This document shows, piece by piece, positions 47,259-59,438 of a DNA stretch of 64,000 bases (positions are counted from its first letter, which is position 1; every line of letters begins with the position of its first letter). A model generated the notes under the pieces. The model did not search any database, had not been told where the DNA came from, and saw nothing but the letters and a program-made list of their open reading frames with translations. A program made the translations under genes and the position numbers. The stretch is from positions 41,476 through 105,475 of the forward strand of contig RDEW01000013.1 in assembly GCA_011109175.1 (NCBI GenBank). Direction: 5' to 3'. This DNA is from Dicyema japonicum. Lineage: Eukaryota; Dicyemida; Rhombozoa; Dicyemidae.

Positions 47259-47935
47259 TCATGTAATTATTATTAGCACTTTCACGAGAGCCATAATATT
47301 TATAGCCCCATAATATATTATAGCATGTGCAGCAAAAAATGTAAGAGAATTAGTTAGGTTGCTCCAAGCTCTTCTGTTCTTTGCTAGGTCCCTCAGTGAG
47401 TCCAGATCGTCACCAGATGCCATTGTTTTCTTCATGGCTTTCAGAAAGTAGTTCTCGGTCTTCCACGAAAGCGTTTTACATTGGAGGAGTAGTAATCTTC
47501 CATTGCGATGTTCGGAGGGGATATCGGGTCCAACCTCAGGACGTGTCCAAAAAGTCTCCAACGAGAGTTAATGATCTCATGGCTTAATGGTTTACAGTCA
47601 CATTTATTGTACAGTCCATTTTGCGAGATCTTGGATGGCCAAGACATTCCAGTTATGCTTCTTAGATAATTCCTGTGAAATGAGTCTAGCCTCTCCAATT
47701 CCTCTTTAGAGGTGGCCCAGGTCCCAGAGTTGTATAGTAAGATTGGTTTGATGAAGGTGTCGTATAACATAATCCTTTGTTTTATGTTATATCCTTTCCG
47801 TTTTAGCCAAAGATTTTTCAGCCTGTGTAATGCCGCATTTGCTAATGTTTTTCTCCGTATGATGTCTTCGCTATCTCCTAGTAGAGAGCCAAGTTTCTTT
47901 ATGTGTCTCCATTTTTCTTCGAGTGAGTTGTTCAT
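47259..47935 (-). pseudogene. LINE RT C-terminal fragment (RTE/CR1-like)
   Basis: A long clean frame (47441-47935) reads KKLGSLLGDSEDIIRRKTLA, MLYDTFIKPILLYNSGTW and RWRLFGHVLRLD, the thumb and tail of an RT of the endonuclease-RT group, followed after a shift by SLRDLAKNRRAWSNL. The palm is missing. It belongs to another LINE lineage than the 2A-bearing family. Confidence 0.75.
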
Positions 47936-48059
47936 CGCATTTTTGTAGAATTAATTAGAAAAGCACGTGATAAATGATTTATAAAACTTAATAAAATATT
48001 TATAATAATTAAAAAATTAAAATTCCAGCTGCCCCGTTAAGAAACACTGATTTAGAAGG
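47936..48059. other. Short spacer
   Basis: AT-rich, nothing recognised. Confidence 0.3.
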
Positions 48060-48305
48060 ATGGTACGATTCGAAAAAGAGACTATCCTCAAGAAATTTGA
48101 GAAAACGCGAAATTTTGCTCTAAAGCTTGCTTACGGGATAAGTCCTCGTATGCCAAATCCCCTATGGTTGGATGGAAAAATGTGCAAGGTTGGCGGAACT
48201 ATCGAAAATCTTATTCGAGGTTTCAAAAATCGCACTAAAGTACCTGGCAATATCTTCAGAGATGACCCTGTGTTTACGGATTTTTTGGGGAGACTGTCGG
48301 GGTAG
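48060..48305 (+). CDS. Unrecognised 81-residue ORF
   Basis: MVRFEKETILKKFEKTRNFA, then NPLWLDGKMCKVGGTIENLI and NIFRDDPVFTDFLGRLSG. Composition looks coding. No family named; it could be part of a retroelement or a small host gene. Confidence 0.35.
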   Translation: MVRFEKETILKKFEKTRNFALKLAYGISPRMPNPLWLDGKMCKVGGTIENLIRGFKNRTKVPGNIFRDDPVFTDFLGRLSG

Positions 48306-48488
48306 AAGTCGGTTGGCATGCCCTACCGTTTTATATTACTTCCCCCATCACTTAATTTACAGTGCTTTTTCTTTATAACTTACTTAATTTTAAGGTTAAA
48401 AAGTTTATAGGTTAATGAAGTTAACCTTTTAAGGTTAATAAATGTTTACCCTAGTTTTCACAAATATGGATGTTAGTGACAATTAGAA

Positions 48489-49679
48489 TTAAAAATAAAT
48501 AATGTTTTTCATGCCTACTCCATTGAGCATATTGTCAAATGCTTGCTGGTAGTCATCAATGTAATATCTGTTTGTTATTAGACTAGCCACGTCGACCTTC
48601 CTACTCTTTATTAATTCTATGGAATCGGGGTAACTATTATAAAGACATCTAGAGACCAATTGTAGGTCTTATAGAATCCTCTAACATCCAGATTTTTGAC
48701 TACAACGTGTGTGGCATTTATAATTCCGTTATTGATTCCAGATAACACCAGGACTCCTCCGTCAACAGTTGCCTGTATTAATACATCCACTACATTCATC
48801 AAACTCTCAATGTTTGAAGTAAACCCACAACAGTCTATGGAAACGTTGGCTTTTCCTCCCAACTGTTCAATGATCTCTCTTCCTGCTTGTTCTGGAGTAT
48901 CCCCCTTGTTAATGACGACCCCACAATCCGCCCCGTGTTGCTTAGCAGAGTCAACCCGCTTTTTGCAAATGTCTAAAAATGTATTTTTGGGCAATTACCT
49001 ACTACACAAACCAGCGAACACCCGGAGGCTTTTGCAACCATCGTGCATAACGTCCCGATGATCCCCGATCCTCCAATAACCACTTTTTGAGCAAAAGAAA
49101 GCCCGGCTCGTTTGCAAATCCCAACTGCGATGGAAAGCGGTTGAACCATCGCTCCCTCATCATAGGACATTGACTCGGGGATCCTGAAAGGATCATAAGT
49201 GATACTTGTAACAAGAATACTGATTCTGTACATGATATTCTGTCAGTGCACCATCAGTGTTGAATGAACCCAAGTATTCTTGATTCTCGCACATGTTTCC
49301 TTTTCCAGAGGCACAAAATTGACATTCCTTACAGTTGATCATTGGCTCAACGGCAACTCGGTCCCCTAAATTGAAATTTGGATATTCACCAATCTTCAGC
49401 GAAGTAACGTCCTTTCCAACATCCACAATGACTCCTGCGGGTTCATGTCCCAGTCTGAGAGGACAAAGATTTTTTACATTACCAATTCTCGCATTTTTCC
49501 AAAGGGTAACATCAGTTCCACAAACACCAACTGACTGGATTTTGATTAAAACGTCTAAAATGAATTATCAACTACCCTTGTCCCCAAGTTTAGAAATTTC
49601 TTGAGTTTCCTTTAAAATGAGTAAAATCAATCACCAATCTCATATCCTCAGGGCCATATTGTACTAGAGATTTCGACAT
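48489..49679 (-). CDS. SORD: Sorbitol dehydrogenase-like zinc dehydrogenase
   Basis: Seven exons, introns 49610-49634, 49555-49575, 49366-49389, 49184-49220, 48973-48998 and 48634-48656 (25, 21, 24, 37, 26, 23 nt), product about 344 residues. Medium-chain dehydrogenase landmarks are all present: catalytic-zinc ligands in VGVCGTD and GHEPAG, the four structural-zinc cysteines in CKECQFCASGKGNMC, the Rossmann glycines GGSGIIG, and DVRGFYKTYN with the typical end SLITNRYYIDDYQQAFD. SORD converts sorbitol and related polyols to ketoses with NAD+. The fourth intron is ambiguous: a 16-nt version (49205-49220) also keeps the frame and yields 351 residues, nearer to the usual 357. Confidence 0.9.
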
Positions 49680-49769
49680 TGTGAAAATATACTTATTGAA
49701 TTTTTAATTAACTTGGATTTTGATCGATATATTATAAATCTATTATTTACGCCAATGACCTCACTCTGA

Positions 49770-50140
49770 CGCACTTGCCTTAGAAATTCACTATAAATTT
49801 CACGACTTCTCCCAAATTTTGTACTTCATTTCTATTTCATTTCTTGCTTAATTTATTCTTGACTGACCTCCCTATACCTGGAAATAAAATATCACTTACG
49901 GATGAGTCATCACTTATGGCGATGACATCATCCTGGCCGGACAGGATTCGAACCCAAATTATAGGTGCATCTGACACTTTTATGGAACTTTCCAATCTCG
50001 ACTCAGTTACTCGTCCATGGTAACGACAAAACAAAGACATGGACTTTCATCCACCATGAAGCGAAATAGACTTTTAGTGCATCGTCATCACCCCGTATTT
50101 ACTTTTTTTGCCTCAGGATCAAATTAGAAAAGGAATGTTC
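49770..50140 (+). pseudogene. LINE RT palm fragment
   Basis: Broken frames give LNLFLTDLPIPGNKISL followed by a degenerate GDDIILAGQD, corresponding to the YADD region of the 14384-17234 family. A block near 50155-50225 resembles 2850-2905. Confidence 0.55.
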
Positions 50141-50249
50141 TCAGCTAAGTGATCACAGACCGACAAGGGAGGCTTGTGACAACCGAATCCACCCTCCAAC
50201 AGTCCATTGCAGGCTTCGTCACTGCAGAAATTGATAATTTAATTTATTA

Positions 50250-50490
50250 ACCCCGGATACACCGAGAAAGAAGTTAAAGTAAACAACTAATTAAATGTAT
50301 CCAGTTTCCACTTCTACAGAGTCCATCCGGACTCAGCATAAAGGGTAAACGACGTCCATAGTTGCAGCTGTGGAAACCCCTCCAGTGGAGTAGGGGAGAG
50401 CAAATGATCCTTTTTTGTGTCGGCTGGAACTGGGCGCCACCTAGACAGGTGGATCACATGACGCCACTCTATTAGGAAAAGAGAGGAGGA
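50250..50490 (-). mobile_element. Short bipartite LINE-derived (SINE-like) element, copy 2
   Basis: Same architecture as 38080-38312: the LINE 5' end (ggcgtcatgtgatccacc) at the right and the LINE 3' block (aacttctttctcggtgtatc) at the left, joined by about 190 nt that align between the two copies, including tggaaacccc and ggggagag...aatgatcctttt (plus strand). No coding capacity. Confidence 0.72.
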
Positions 50491-51292
50491 AATTAATAAG
50501 AATTTGAATCAGCCATTAATTTGATTCTTAAAATTTATGAACATTTTAAAAATAAAATTTATGAGAATTTTAAACAAATATTTTTCGTAAAATTACCAAA
50601 ATTAATCATTTCTATTCGTCGTCTTGAAATATAAATTTATTCGTTCACAACATTTGACAGCTATTTTGACATTACTTAGGTTGACTTCAAACTTAAAAGT
50701 GGTGGAAAACCTCTAAATAAATCGGAAGCATTGGATAATTCTTTTTAACGTCATTCAATAGATGTTCCACTCTGATGACCTTCGTAAGCAGCGGTTCTGA
50801 CGCGCTAATCTCACGAACTCCGCGCTCCAGTATTTTCCCGCCTTCGATAGTCTATATGGCACGCGTGGACACGATGTCGTATATACTTTTCGTCTAGCAT
50901 TGGTCATTGCATAGTTAGTTACTCAAACCTGCATGTTATTAAGCGAATGTTTCGTTCCCATACTTTGGTCAACTTCGCGTGGTAGATGGACATTGTATAA
51001 GTTCTAGGTTTGGTCTTTAGTTAGTTACTCCGACGTCACTGAAATGTAGGAAAGAGATCGGTGCCATCAAGCGTCCAGCTGAGAGTATGGGCTACAATTC
51101 CCTTACTGATCCAAAAAGAATTTTATTGATTATACCACCAAGCTTGTCAGGTGATAAGAACAAAAACTCAGATCCATCACAGGTTCTGTCCTTAAATGAT
51201 GACATTTTAATTATATTGTATTTGATAAAAATAGTTTTAAAGTTATATAATTTAAATCAATTTAAAATAAATAAAAAATAACGTTTATTTGT
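50491..51292 (+). other. Upstream flank with one unexplained ORF
   Basis: A 64-residue frame at 51087-51281 (GYNSLTDPKRILLIIPP) could be an exon end of an unknown gene; nothing else is visible. Confidence 0.3.
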
Positions 51293-54200
51293 ATGGAGGA
51301 GGATAGTCAGGTGGTGTAAATTTTTATATAGTAAATTAACCTTATTATTCCAACCAACAATATATTTAATACGTTTAGTCATTATTTAATAAAGCAAGGA
51401 AACGAATATCTGATTCTGGATGGCTGAGTAATATCATAAACTCCGTTAAAAGAAGAGAAACTCCACGTGACGAGGTTATCGTGTATTCATAATTTCACAG
51501 TCTCCTAATTTGCCAGATATCTCTTTAAATGAGGTCGAACCATGTAAACCTCCAAGATCTTACTTGCAAACTAGTCAAGTTGATGACAGTAACACATCCA
51601 CGTGCAAATCTAACGACTCCTATCGTAAGATTGGTTTTACCCACAGCAGATCATAGAGGAAGTCGTATTAAATACTTGGGAACAGTTAAACCCGACTTAT
51701 CCTCTCCAATTGGCGTCAACAGTCCGGTACTGAAGCCATTGGATAACAAATCTTTTTCATTTAAGGTAGATTTCATCATTTATTATACAATCTAGTACGA
51801 GAAGACTAATAAGGGAGGAAATTCCTTTGTTTCCACCGCAAATGCTAGAAAATTGTTAAGACTTCTTAATAAAATTCCAGTAATGTCGTAATTGTACTTA
51901 ATAGAATGACGATGGTCTCTTAAACGATTATTCCAACAGTCAAAAGGTTCATTATCCATGTTATGGTAGAGAGGATTCAACACACGTGATAGTGACTCTC
52001 AGAATATATCCCCTCGTGAAAATAAGCCTGCCAAGAGAGTTAGATTTGACCAGTCCCCCCAAACAGAGGTTGTCACTAATTTTGAACTGCAGGATGAACA
52101 AGTTCCTTATAAGAGACACACAGAGGATGGTCCCTCCAGATTCCTAACGGTTAGGACTGAGAGTGACCGTTCATTCAAAATTAAGAACAGATTGGAGAAT
52201 GATGGTTTTGTATTCACTAAACCAGCATCTGTGGTATGCTTATTTTAACATCGTAGAGCAATTGCAAGAAAATTATGAATGGTTTGTTTATCGAATAATT
52301 TAGATTCCACCAACATTCCCATTAAAATACCCGGTTTTTCATCTCCCACTACTCTTATCAATATGTCATTGGGGGTATCACTGTCGTTAATGTTTAGGAA
52401 TCTGATAATGTGGATGCTATTGCTACTGTTGATAATAATAAATTGGGGGATTTGATAGGACAGTGTGCCGTGTTTGAGAAGGAGTTGATTGACTCCAAGG
52501 ATTTATCTAAAATGAAGGAAATTGAGGACAAAATGAGAGTCATCATTGATAAATGCCGAGAGTTGTTGTCCAATGATTACTCTAAAATGGAAATTAAATG
52601 GATGGAGGGCATTTTACGGGAATGCTGCCTTAGAATTGAATTACTTGGATATCAGGATAATAATACTAGAATAGACACGTGTTCAAATGAGATCGTTAGT
52701 AAGAAAGGGTGGCCTGTTCAGGTATTATTGGTTAATTTACAAAGAAATGTGATAATACTATCAGTTGTCCATTATGTATGATAAGTGTCTCCAAAACAGA
52801 AATATGTTGTCCTGCCTGCGATACAAGTTATTAACAAATATAATAATAGAATTATGTCCTGTTAGTGATGATTTACAGTCAACCCCCTCAACATTACCTA
52901 ATCAGTCATATTCCCCGACCTTCACACCTAATACTTCATTTATTACACCTAATAAGGAAACGTTGCCTACTATCTCCTCATTTCCTAACATTACTGCAAA
53001 TACTTCATTTTCTACGGTTACGAATGAATTCCCTACAATCCCCTCCTTTCCTCAAAGTAGTATTAGTTCACCTTCAATACCTGTATTTACTGGGATTTCA
53101 TTGCCTACTATGCCTTCATTTCTTCAGAGCAATGTTAGCTCAACTTCCATTCCTGCATTTACTGGTAATACATTGCATACTATGCCTTCGTTTCCGCAGT
53201 CAAATCCTGTGTTTAGCTCAATTTCTACAGTTACGAATGAATTTCCTACTATGCCCTCATTTCCCAGAGTAATGTCAGTTTAACTTCGATGCCTACGTTT
53301 ACTGGGAATTCATTACATACTATGCCTTCATTTCCACAGAGCAGTGTCAGTTCAACTTCCATTCCTGCATTTACTGGGATTTCATTGCCTACTATACCTT
53401 CTTTCTCACAAACTGTTAATTCCTCTATTACTTCATTACCTTGTGTGTCCTCCTTACCTCAATCGGGTTTCAGTTTCTCATTTACTTCAATACCTTCCAA
53501 GGATTCATTACCTACAACTTCTATTACACAAACTAATAATTCTACGACTTATCCGTCATTTTCAAATGATTCATTACCAAATATGCCTGCTTTTCCACAA
53601 AGTCACAATCCTTCATCAATATCGATGCCTTCATTTTCAAACGATTCATTTTCTTCTTTGCCTTCTTTTCCAAAAGCCAATACATTGACCTCAATACCTT
53701 CTTTTTCAAAGGAATCATTACCTACAATACCTTCATTTCCGCAAACTAATATTAATTTATCTTCATTACCAGGATTTACAAAGGACTCATCATCTAATAT
53801 GTTCTCCTTCAGTGAAAATCCTGCATTGACTTCTTTACCCGTGTCCACAGGGAATCAATTATCTATTATGTCTCCTTTTATCTCGGGTAATGCTAATCCA
53901 ACATTCTCCACATTACCAGTATCCACAAAGTACTCTATACCAACCATGTCTTTTCCTCAAAGTAATGCCAGTTCATCCATATTCTCTCCTTCATTTATGA
54001 CGTCACAAACGTCCTTTGTTAATTCTCCTTTCACTAATACTAGTCAACCGAGTATTAATGAAAACCCATTCAGTTTTGTCTCCCAAAACCAATCAAACAC
54101 ATTCTCAAATATTCCCAATGCTATGAAACCAGAAGTTGCGGATACCCCCAGATTTGGATTATCTATGATTTCACAAAAAACATCTCCAAATATGTTCCAA

Positions 54201-54790
54201 CCTGATGTAAAAGAAGTTACTCAACCTTTTAAATTTGGCACATTTAATCCCCCAGCGACAAATTCAACGGAATTACAATCAAATAATTTTAATATGCCGA
54301 CATTTCCACCACCAACTTCTCTATTTGCCTCTAATAATAATCAAACGTTCAGTTTTGGTGGTATTAGTCAACCAAGTACACCCATTTTCAGTATTTTTTA
54401 TGTTAAATTGACAGGTGGGTTCCAAACACAGAATGACACGTCTAAGAGATCTCTGTCTGCATCAACTCCGAACCTATTTGGGTCAAATAATAGTATTTAT
54501 TGTATTAACTTAAAGATTTGATTGATGAAAGGACAAGTGGTGCTAGTTTTGGATCGTCCAATATGAGTAAGAGTAAATAATTATGATAGATAATCCTGGG
54601 TTTTCTAGTAATCAGACTCCCACGTTTGGAGGTGGTAATGCAGTTACGTTTGGGAATTCTCAAAATGTAGTGTTTTTGTTTATTTCAGAAAAATTCAATG
54701 TTTACAGGAAAGAACTCGAAAGATAGGTAATATTGTGTAAATGAATGTAGAATGCCGATTTTAAAGGCTGTACGTCGATTCAACAGATAA
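51293..54790 (+). CDS. NUP153: Nup153-like nucleoporin with RanBP2-type zinc finger and PSFP repeats
   Basis: Many exons with 22-30 nt introns; clear ones are 51475-51500, 51625-51649, 51766-51795, 51880-51904, 52234-52256, 52282-52303, 52375-52397, 52722-52744, 52827-52849, 54391-54414, 54493-54515, 54567-54589, 54667-54688 and 54727-54750. N-terminal part: TANARKLLRLLNKIP, like the Nup153 ARRILQSLEKM block. Then a helical stretch (CAVFEKELIDSKDLSKMKEI) and a zinc finger CPLC...CPAC (about 52770-52826). About 1.3 kb of low-complexity Ser/Pro/Phe repeat follows (FTGISLPTMPSF units), then FG-type motifs (FKFGTF, NLFGSNN, TFGGGN, TFGNSQ) and the Nup153-like end MFTGKNSKD...KAVRRFNR. Nup153 sits on the nuclear-pore basket. 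The start at 51293 and the splicing between 51905 and 52000 are uncertain. A one-base deletion near 53267 breaks the repeat frame. Confidence 0.82.
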
Positions 54791-54919
54791 TTTAAAAACT
54801 GTTTGTCGATATTTTAATGTTAGATTGACACATAAAATTTCTAATTCTTTTATTTTAGTAACTTTAATGTATTTCGAGACAATCGGTGTTATGTTATCCT
54901 AATTAAGTCGTGTCCGACC
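54791..54919. other. 3' flank of the nucleoporin gene
   Basis: AT-rich, no feature recognised. Confidence 0.3.
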
Positions 54920-55700
54920 CTTGGAGATCCATGAGCCAATTTTTCTTCACGCTCCCCGATCCATCGCAATTTGGAGTAGCCTTATATAGGCATTCCCATG
55001 AAGTCTTCTACCGTGGATAGCCACCGAGTCCTCGGTCGACCAGGTCTATTCTTCCAGTAATCTTGCTCAGCATAATGGTTTTTTCCAGGGAATCAGAGCG
55101 AACAACATGCCCAAAGAACGCCAATCTGTGTTTTACGATTCTTCCTTCTAGCGAAATGTCCGTTTCCACCCGTTTGAATACATCGGTGTTTGTTATTTTG
55201 GAAGTCCAAGGGATTCTTAATAAACTCCTTCAGCACCAAATTTCAAAAGCATCATTTTTTCGTCTATCCGCTTTTTTCAGTATCCATGATTCTGCGCCGT
55301 ATAGAAAAACCGGGAACACGATTACATTAACCAGTCTGCATTGGTCCTTAAGCAAATATCTTTGCTTTTCCAAATTCTATTCATTCTCTGGAAGGTGTCT
55401 CGTCCCATGGCAATTCGCCTCTTGATTTCCAAGCTGCCGTCACTATTCCGATTAATTAGACATCCCAGAAAGACAAAATTATCGCAACTCTCTATTTTCC
55501 CATTCTCAATTTTTAGTTCCATTATTAGCAGTAGTCATAATTTTGGTCTTTTTGATATTTAGCAATAAAACAAAGACGGTGCTCTCTTCTCTGAATCTTA
55601 GAATTAACTCCCTGAGGCTATCCTCTGTTTCAGCCAGTAAGACAATCGATAGGGAAGGTAAATACTCCTTTTTGTTGTATGCTGTGTAATACAACAAACA
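54920..55700 (-). pseudogene. LINE RT C-terminal fragment
   Basis: Minus-strand blocks KKTKIMTTANN, FLGCLINRNSDGSLEIKRRI, MNRIWKSKDI, VFPVFLYGAESWILKKADRR and RLAFFGHVVRSD are the tail of an endonuclease-RT of the same broad group as 47259-47935. Three frame changes. Confidence 0.75.
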
Positions 55701-56805
55701 TACCTAATCACACAATGCATACTGGGAGTAAACAATGCACGCAATCTGCGGTACCTGGGGGTCGACTATAAACACGCAGGAGATTACATGGAAAACATAA
55801 AAGAGAGAGGGTGACACTTACTTGATCATCTTCAAGGGAGTTATTCTCCTTAACCTAGGGATGCTTCTTCTCTTCGAAGAGTGAGATCTTATACTTCCTA
55901 GAGAAGATAAGGAGAGCTGCAATTAAGCTCTCTCTAAACAACTCTAAGCGAGGACTAAGACAAGCTGTTAGAACCGATTAGTAGGACTTTGGAGAATCTG
56001 ATAAACGGTTTCAAGAGGAAATCAAAGATCCAGGACATAAAACTGGGAGAAAAATTAAAAAAAAGGTCTAAGACTTATGTTATGACTCAGATGCAATACC
56101 GTTCAGAAAACTCCTAAAATTCTTAACAAAGACTGTTAATTAATTGTTATGTTGTTATGTATTATTTTTATAGCATTTATAAAATTTATAACGCAAATGA
56201 TCAATACGAATTATAAGATCATACAATTTAATATCCCAAAATATCACAAAAATTTGAACCCATTTTGATATCCCCTGGTATAGTTATTTGCAATTATTTT
56301 TTGCATTTCCTATCATCATAGTTAATTAAGTACTAAAGTTTAGTGAAAGATAGTTCGGATTATGAAATTTTGAAAGACGTCTGCAAAATAAAATTCCCCA
56401 ACTTCTTACGAGGCAAATAAAATATAAGCTACTTAAGAAAATTCATAATTATAGAATAATTTTTTTAACAATTAAACAAATGTCAGTTGAGGTAGCCTGC
56501 TGCGTGGATTGCGAACGAGTTCCTTCGGAGTATGGCCATTCCAATCTTTTGTCTTAGCCATAATCTCTACAATAATTAATGAAAGGTATTGTAAATTTGT
56601 TATTACAGTATGACCTCCATTTAGTGAAGAACTCTGGCTTGTGGAACCTCTATTTTTCAGGAAACTTTTGTTTTTGTGGTAGTTTGAAAATGTCATAATT
56701 TTTGTGCAGTATTTTCCAAATTTGGAAATTATCGGAACATTTAAGTGGGGCACTGGATTTTTAATTTATATACATATTTGCTATTAATATTAATTATTAT
56801 TATTA
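55701..56805. other. Gene-poor interval with one ORF
   Basis: A 93-residue minus-strand frame (56472-56753, ending TPKELVRNPRSRLPQLTFV) is present but not recognised. The rest is AT-rich. Confidence 0.3.
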
Positions 56806-57250
56806 CTCCCAGGATCACTGGGTCAGAGAAATAAATAAAAGTTCTAATCTAAGTGATCCCAGACCGACAAAGGAGAGGACGAGTCCGGCGGGGTTGAGAA
56901 TCCTGAACAGGTCTTTTCATTGGACATGGCATCGGCTCAAAATTTCTGTATGATTGTAGATATTTCGATAGTGCATGGAATAGAGGGTAGCTCGGTAAAC
57001 TAGCCTTCCTTTAAGAGTTTCCGTTGTAATTCGATTAAGAAATTTTCAATAGGCTGGATTTTGTGGTCTGGTCCAATTAACAGTATTGCAGTCTTTTCGA
57101 TTGCGGATAGTATCAATGAGGAGGATCGTGAAATCTGCATTGCCCACGAAGGACTTGCATACGTCATCATGGGTCGGATAAATTGTTCATAAATCGTGGC
57201 AAGGTCTCTAAGTGTTTTTGAGAGCACTCCCAAAAATTCTCATTTTCCTC
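56806..57250 (-). pseudogene. LINE 3' fragment with RT C-terminus
   Basis: Begins on the plus strand with ctcccaggatcactgggtca (a reversed LINE 3' end) and continues into the minus-strand frame LATIYEQFIRPMMTYASPSW (57000-57233), a typical RT thumb block. Confidence 0.65.
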
Positions 57251-57329
57251 AGAGCATAAGTTACTTTGTTCTCAACATGTCGGATAAAAATTAATTATAT
57301 AAAATTTTATTTTAAAGCTTCGTGTAATT

Positions 57330-58320
57330 TTTGCATTCTTGTGGTTATGGCTCTTTAGCTTAGTCTTGAGTTAAGGATTAAAATTGCTAAGGAAATAAGT
57401 GAAAATGAACATCCTACTGAACGAGATTTTGTAAATAAACACAAAATTAGTAAAGGTTGTTTAGTAATTTCAGTTTTTAGGCGCTGTGTCACGTATAAAA
57501 ATTATCTCAATTTTTTAATACTGGAGCTGTTCAAACAGATTTTCCAGAAAAAATTAATGCTCTCCTAATACTTTATCTAAAAAATTGGATAAAATCGTTT
57601 TAGAGACTTTTACCAAGACAAGGGAGAAATTCATTCCTGTGTCATGTCCCCTTTTAAAAAATATTGCTTCTAAACTAGCAAGGATGTTGAATTATTCGCC
57701 GTTTAAAGGGTCGAATGGCTGGTCGGAAAAATTTAAGAAAAGATATTAGTTGTCATTTAAGACATTTAGTGGAGAGAAAAACTCTTCCGGTGTTTCTTCG
57801 CTTGATATCTATTTTGCCAACTATGATGAATACGTAAAAGAAAATGGTCTGTATTAAAAGAAGCAAGGAAAAGGTCACGATTCATTTCTCAATCAGTGCT
57901 TATGGAGAAAATTAAATCTATTATTAGTAGGGAAATTTAAATCTCCATTCTGTATGAAAAACTTTAACCCTGAAGAGCATGGAGTTTTCTATTCACCCAA
58001 AAATATTTGGATGACATCAGAAATATTTATTACTTGGCTCACCATTACAAATGAACAAATGATTAAGCAAAAGAGAAAAATTGTTTTGTCACTTGATAAC
58101 TCAAGTTGTCACAGGAATATCCATCTTTCCACATTGAATTGTTTTTTCTTCCAAAAATGCAACCTCTTTAATTTAAACGTAACACATGAGTGTTATTAAA
58201 GCCTTTAAGTCTAATTATCTTAACACTTTAATGGATTTTACTCTTTATTTTTAAAAAAATCTTTATTTTTTTTTATTTTTAAAAAAAGATCTTAAAACTC
58301 ACAATGAGGTCGAATTTTCA
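57330..58320 (+). pseudogene. pogo/Tigger (CENP-B-type) transposase remnant
   Basis: Broken frames show the CENP-B-like DNA-binding half (KLARMLNYSPFKGSNGWSEK, about 57672-57735) and the DDE half (GKFKSPFCMKNFNPEEHG, VFYSPKNIWMTSEIFITWL, KIVLSLDNSSCH at 57940-58110). The second catalytic region LDNSS is preserved. Several stops; not functional. Confidence 0.75.
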
Positions 58321-58680
58321 TGTACTAAAGACTAAGACGAGGAAGAGCTATTTCAAGATCTTCTACCTATGTTTCTGTAGGGGCCATCAGAACCAAAAAT
58401 TGCATCAATTATAATATCGGCCATTGCATCAATGACAAATTTTTCTGGAATCCTTAAATGAAAAAGGAATTGAAGACCCGATATCTTTGATAATGTCTGT
58501 GTTCATCATTTACGGAAAATATCCATGTTCCATTACCCTTTACTCACCATTTCTCAATCCAATGGAGAATTTATTTAGCACGTGGAAAACAATTCGTTTC
58601 CAGAGGTGTTGAAAATGAGAAAATTAAAAAAAAGTTTGTTTTTACCCTTAAAAATTTTCGCATCCCTTGAAAGTTTTAAT
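58320..58680 (+). pseudogene. DDE transposase fragment, second copy
   Basis: Aligns in reverse to 46427-46760: gaagagctatttcaagatct (58339) and the block tttctcaatcca...gagaatttattta near 58550, corresponding to the FLSPIENFFS motif of the first copy. Decayed. Confidence 0.55.
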
Positions 58681-59438
58681 TTCTTTTAGTTGTAGATTGA
58701 TATAAATCACCATGTTTTTAGGTCTTGTCCAAATGAAAAATTAAACACAAGTCGTCGTATGTACACAAGTTCTTGAATTTGCCCCTAACAGTTAAGGGGC
58801 AATTACTATACTTTGCAGCCATACTCCTCGTAAACCCAATATGAAGTATATACGTTATTTCTTGGCGGTTGTCCCTCACCGAATGGATCTTAACGGTCAT
58901 TGACGTAGGTTGGTTTTTTAATAATTTTAAGAGATTTTCATTTCTCAGACCACTTTATAATGAGTCTCCAAATGAAGTTTGTAAAAACTTAAGATCTTTA
59001 TTCTTTGAATTCGACAGTTGCTCAAAAATTCATACACAACTTAGTAATTTTCACTATTTTTTTATTTTCATCTACAAAATATAAACTACCTTTACTTGCA
59101 AATGCTTGTTTCTAAAATTAAAAAGTTCAGTATAAGAAAAGTACTTTAATACAGTCAACCCTCGCAAATTGGCCATTTTTGGTTCCTTAGAATTTTGTGG
59201 CCAATTTGAAAAAAATAAAATAAATAATTTTGAAGAACAATAAACAAAGAATTTTTTTGTAAAATTGCATTAAATAATAAAAAACGTATTTAAAATTTAT
59301 TAAAATAAAATATAATTTGTAACTGTTTTTGTCTTTTCTTTAACAATACTTGCTTTGTACTTTCTTATTGACGAAGAGAACTTCATGTTCATTCTCAACA
59401 TTTGCTATGAGTTCCCTCTCTATTGAGTTGATCTAACT
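58681..59438. other. AT-rich interval with pogo-like terminus
   Basis: tacagtcaaccctcgcaaat at about 59152 resembles a pogo/Tigger end. On the minus strand, about 59310-59420, a frame with ENEHEVLFVNKKVQSKYC looks coding and continues toward 60785 once the hAT element is removed. Confidence 0.4.

Noticed and set aside
48696-49061. Plus-strand 121-residue ORF
   Set aside because: Antisense shadow of the sorbitol dehydrogenase exons.
53344-53688. Plus-strand Leu/His-rich ORF
   Set aside because: Alternative frame of the nucleoporin repeat.
53000-53800. Minus-strand ORF 53603-53848 as an acidic protein
   Set aside because: Complement of the Ser/Pro/Phe repeat; no independent support.
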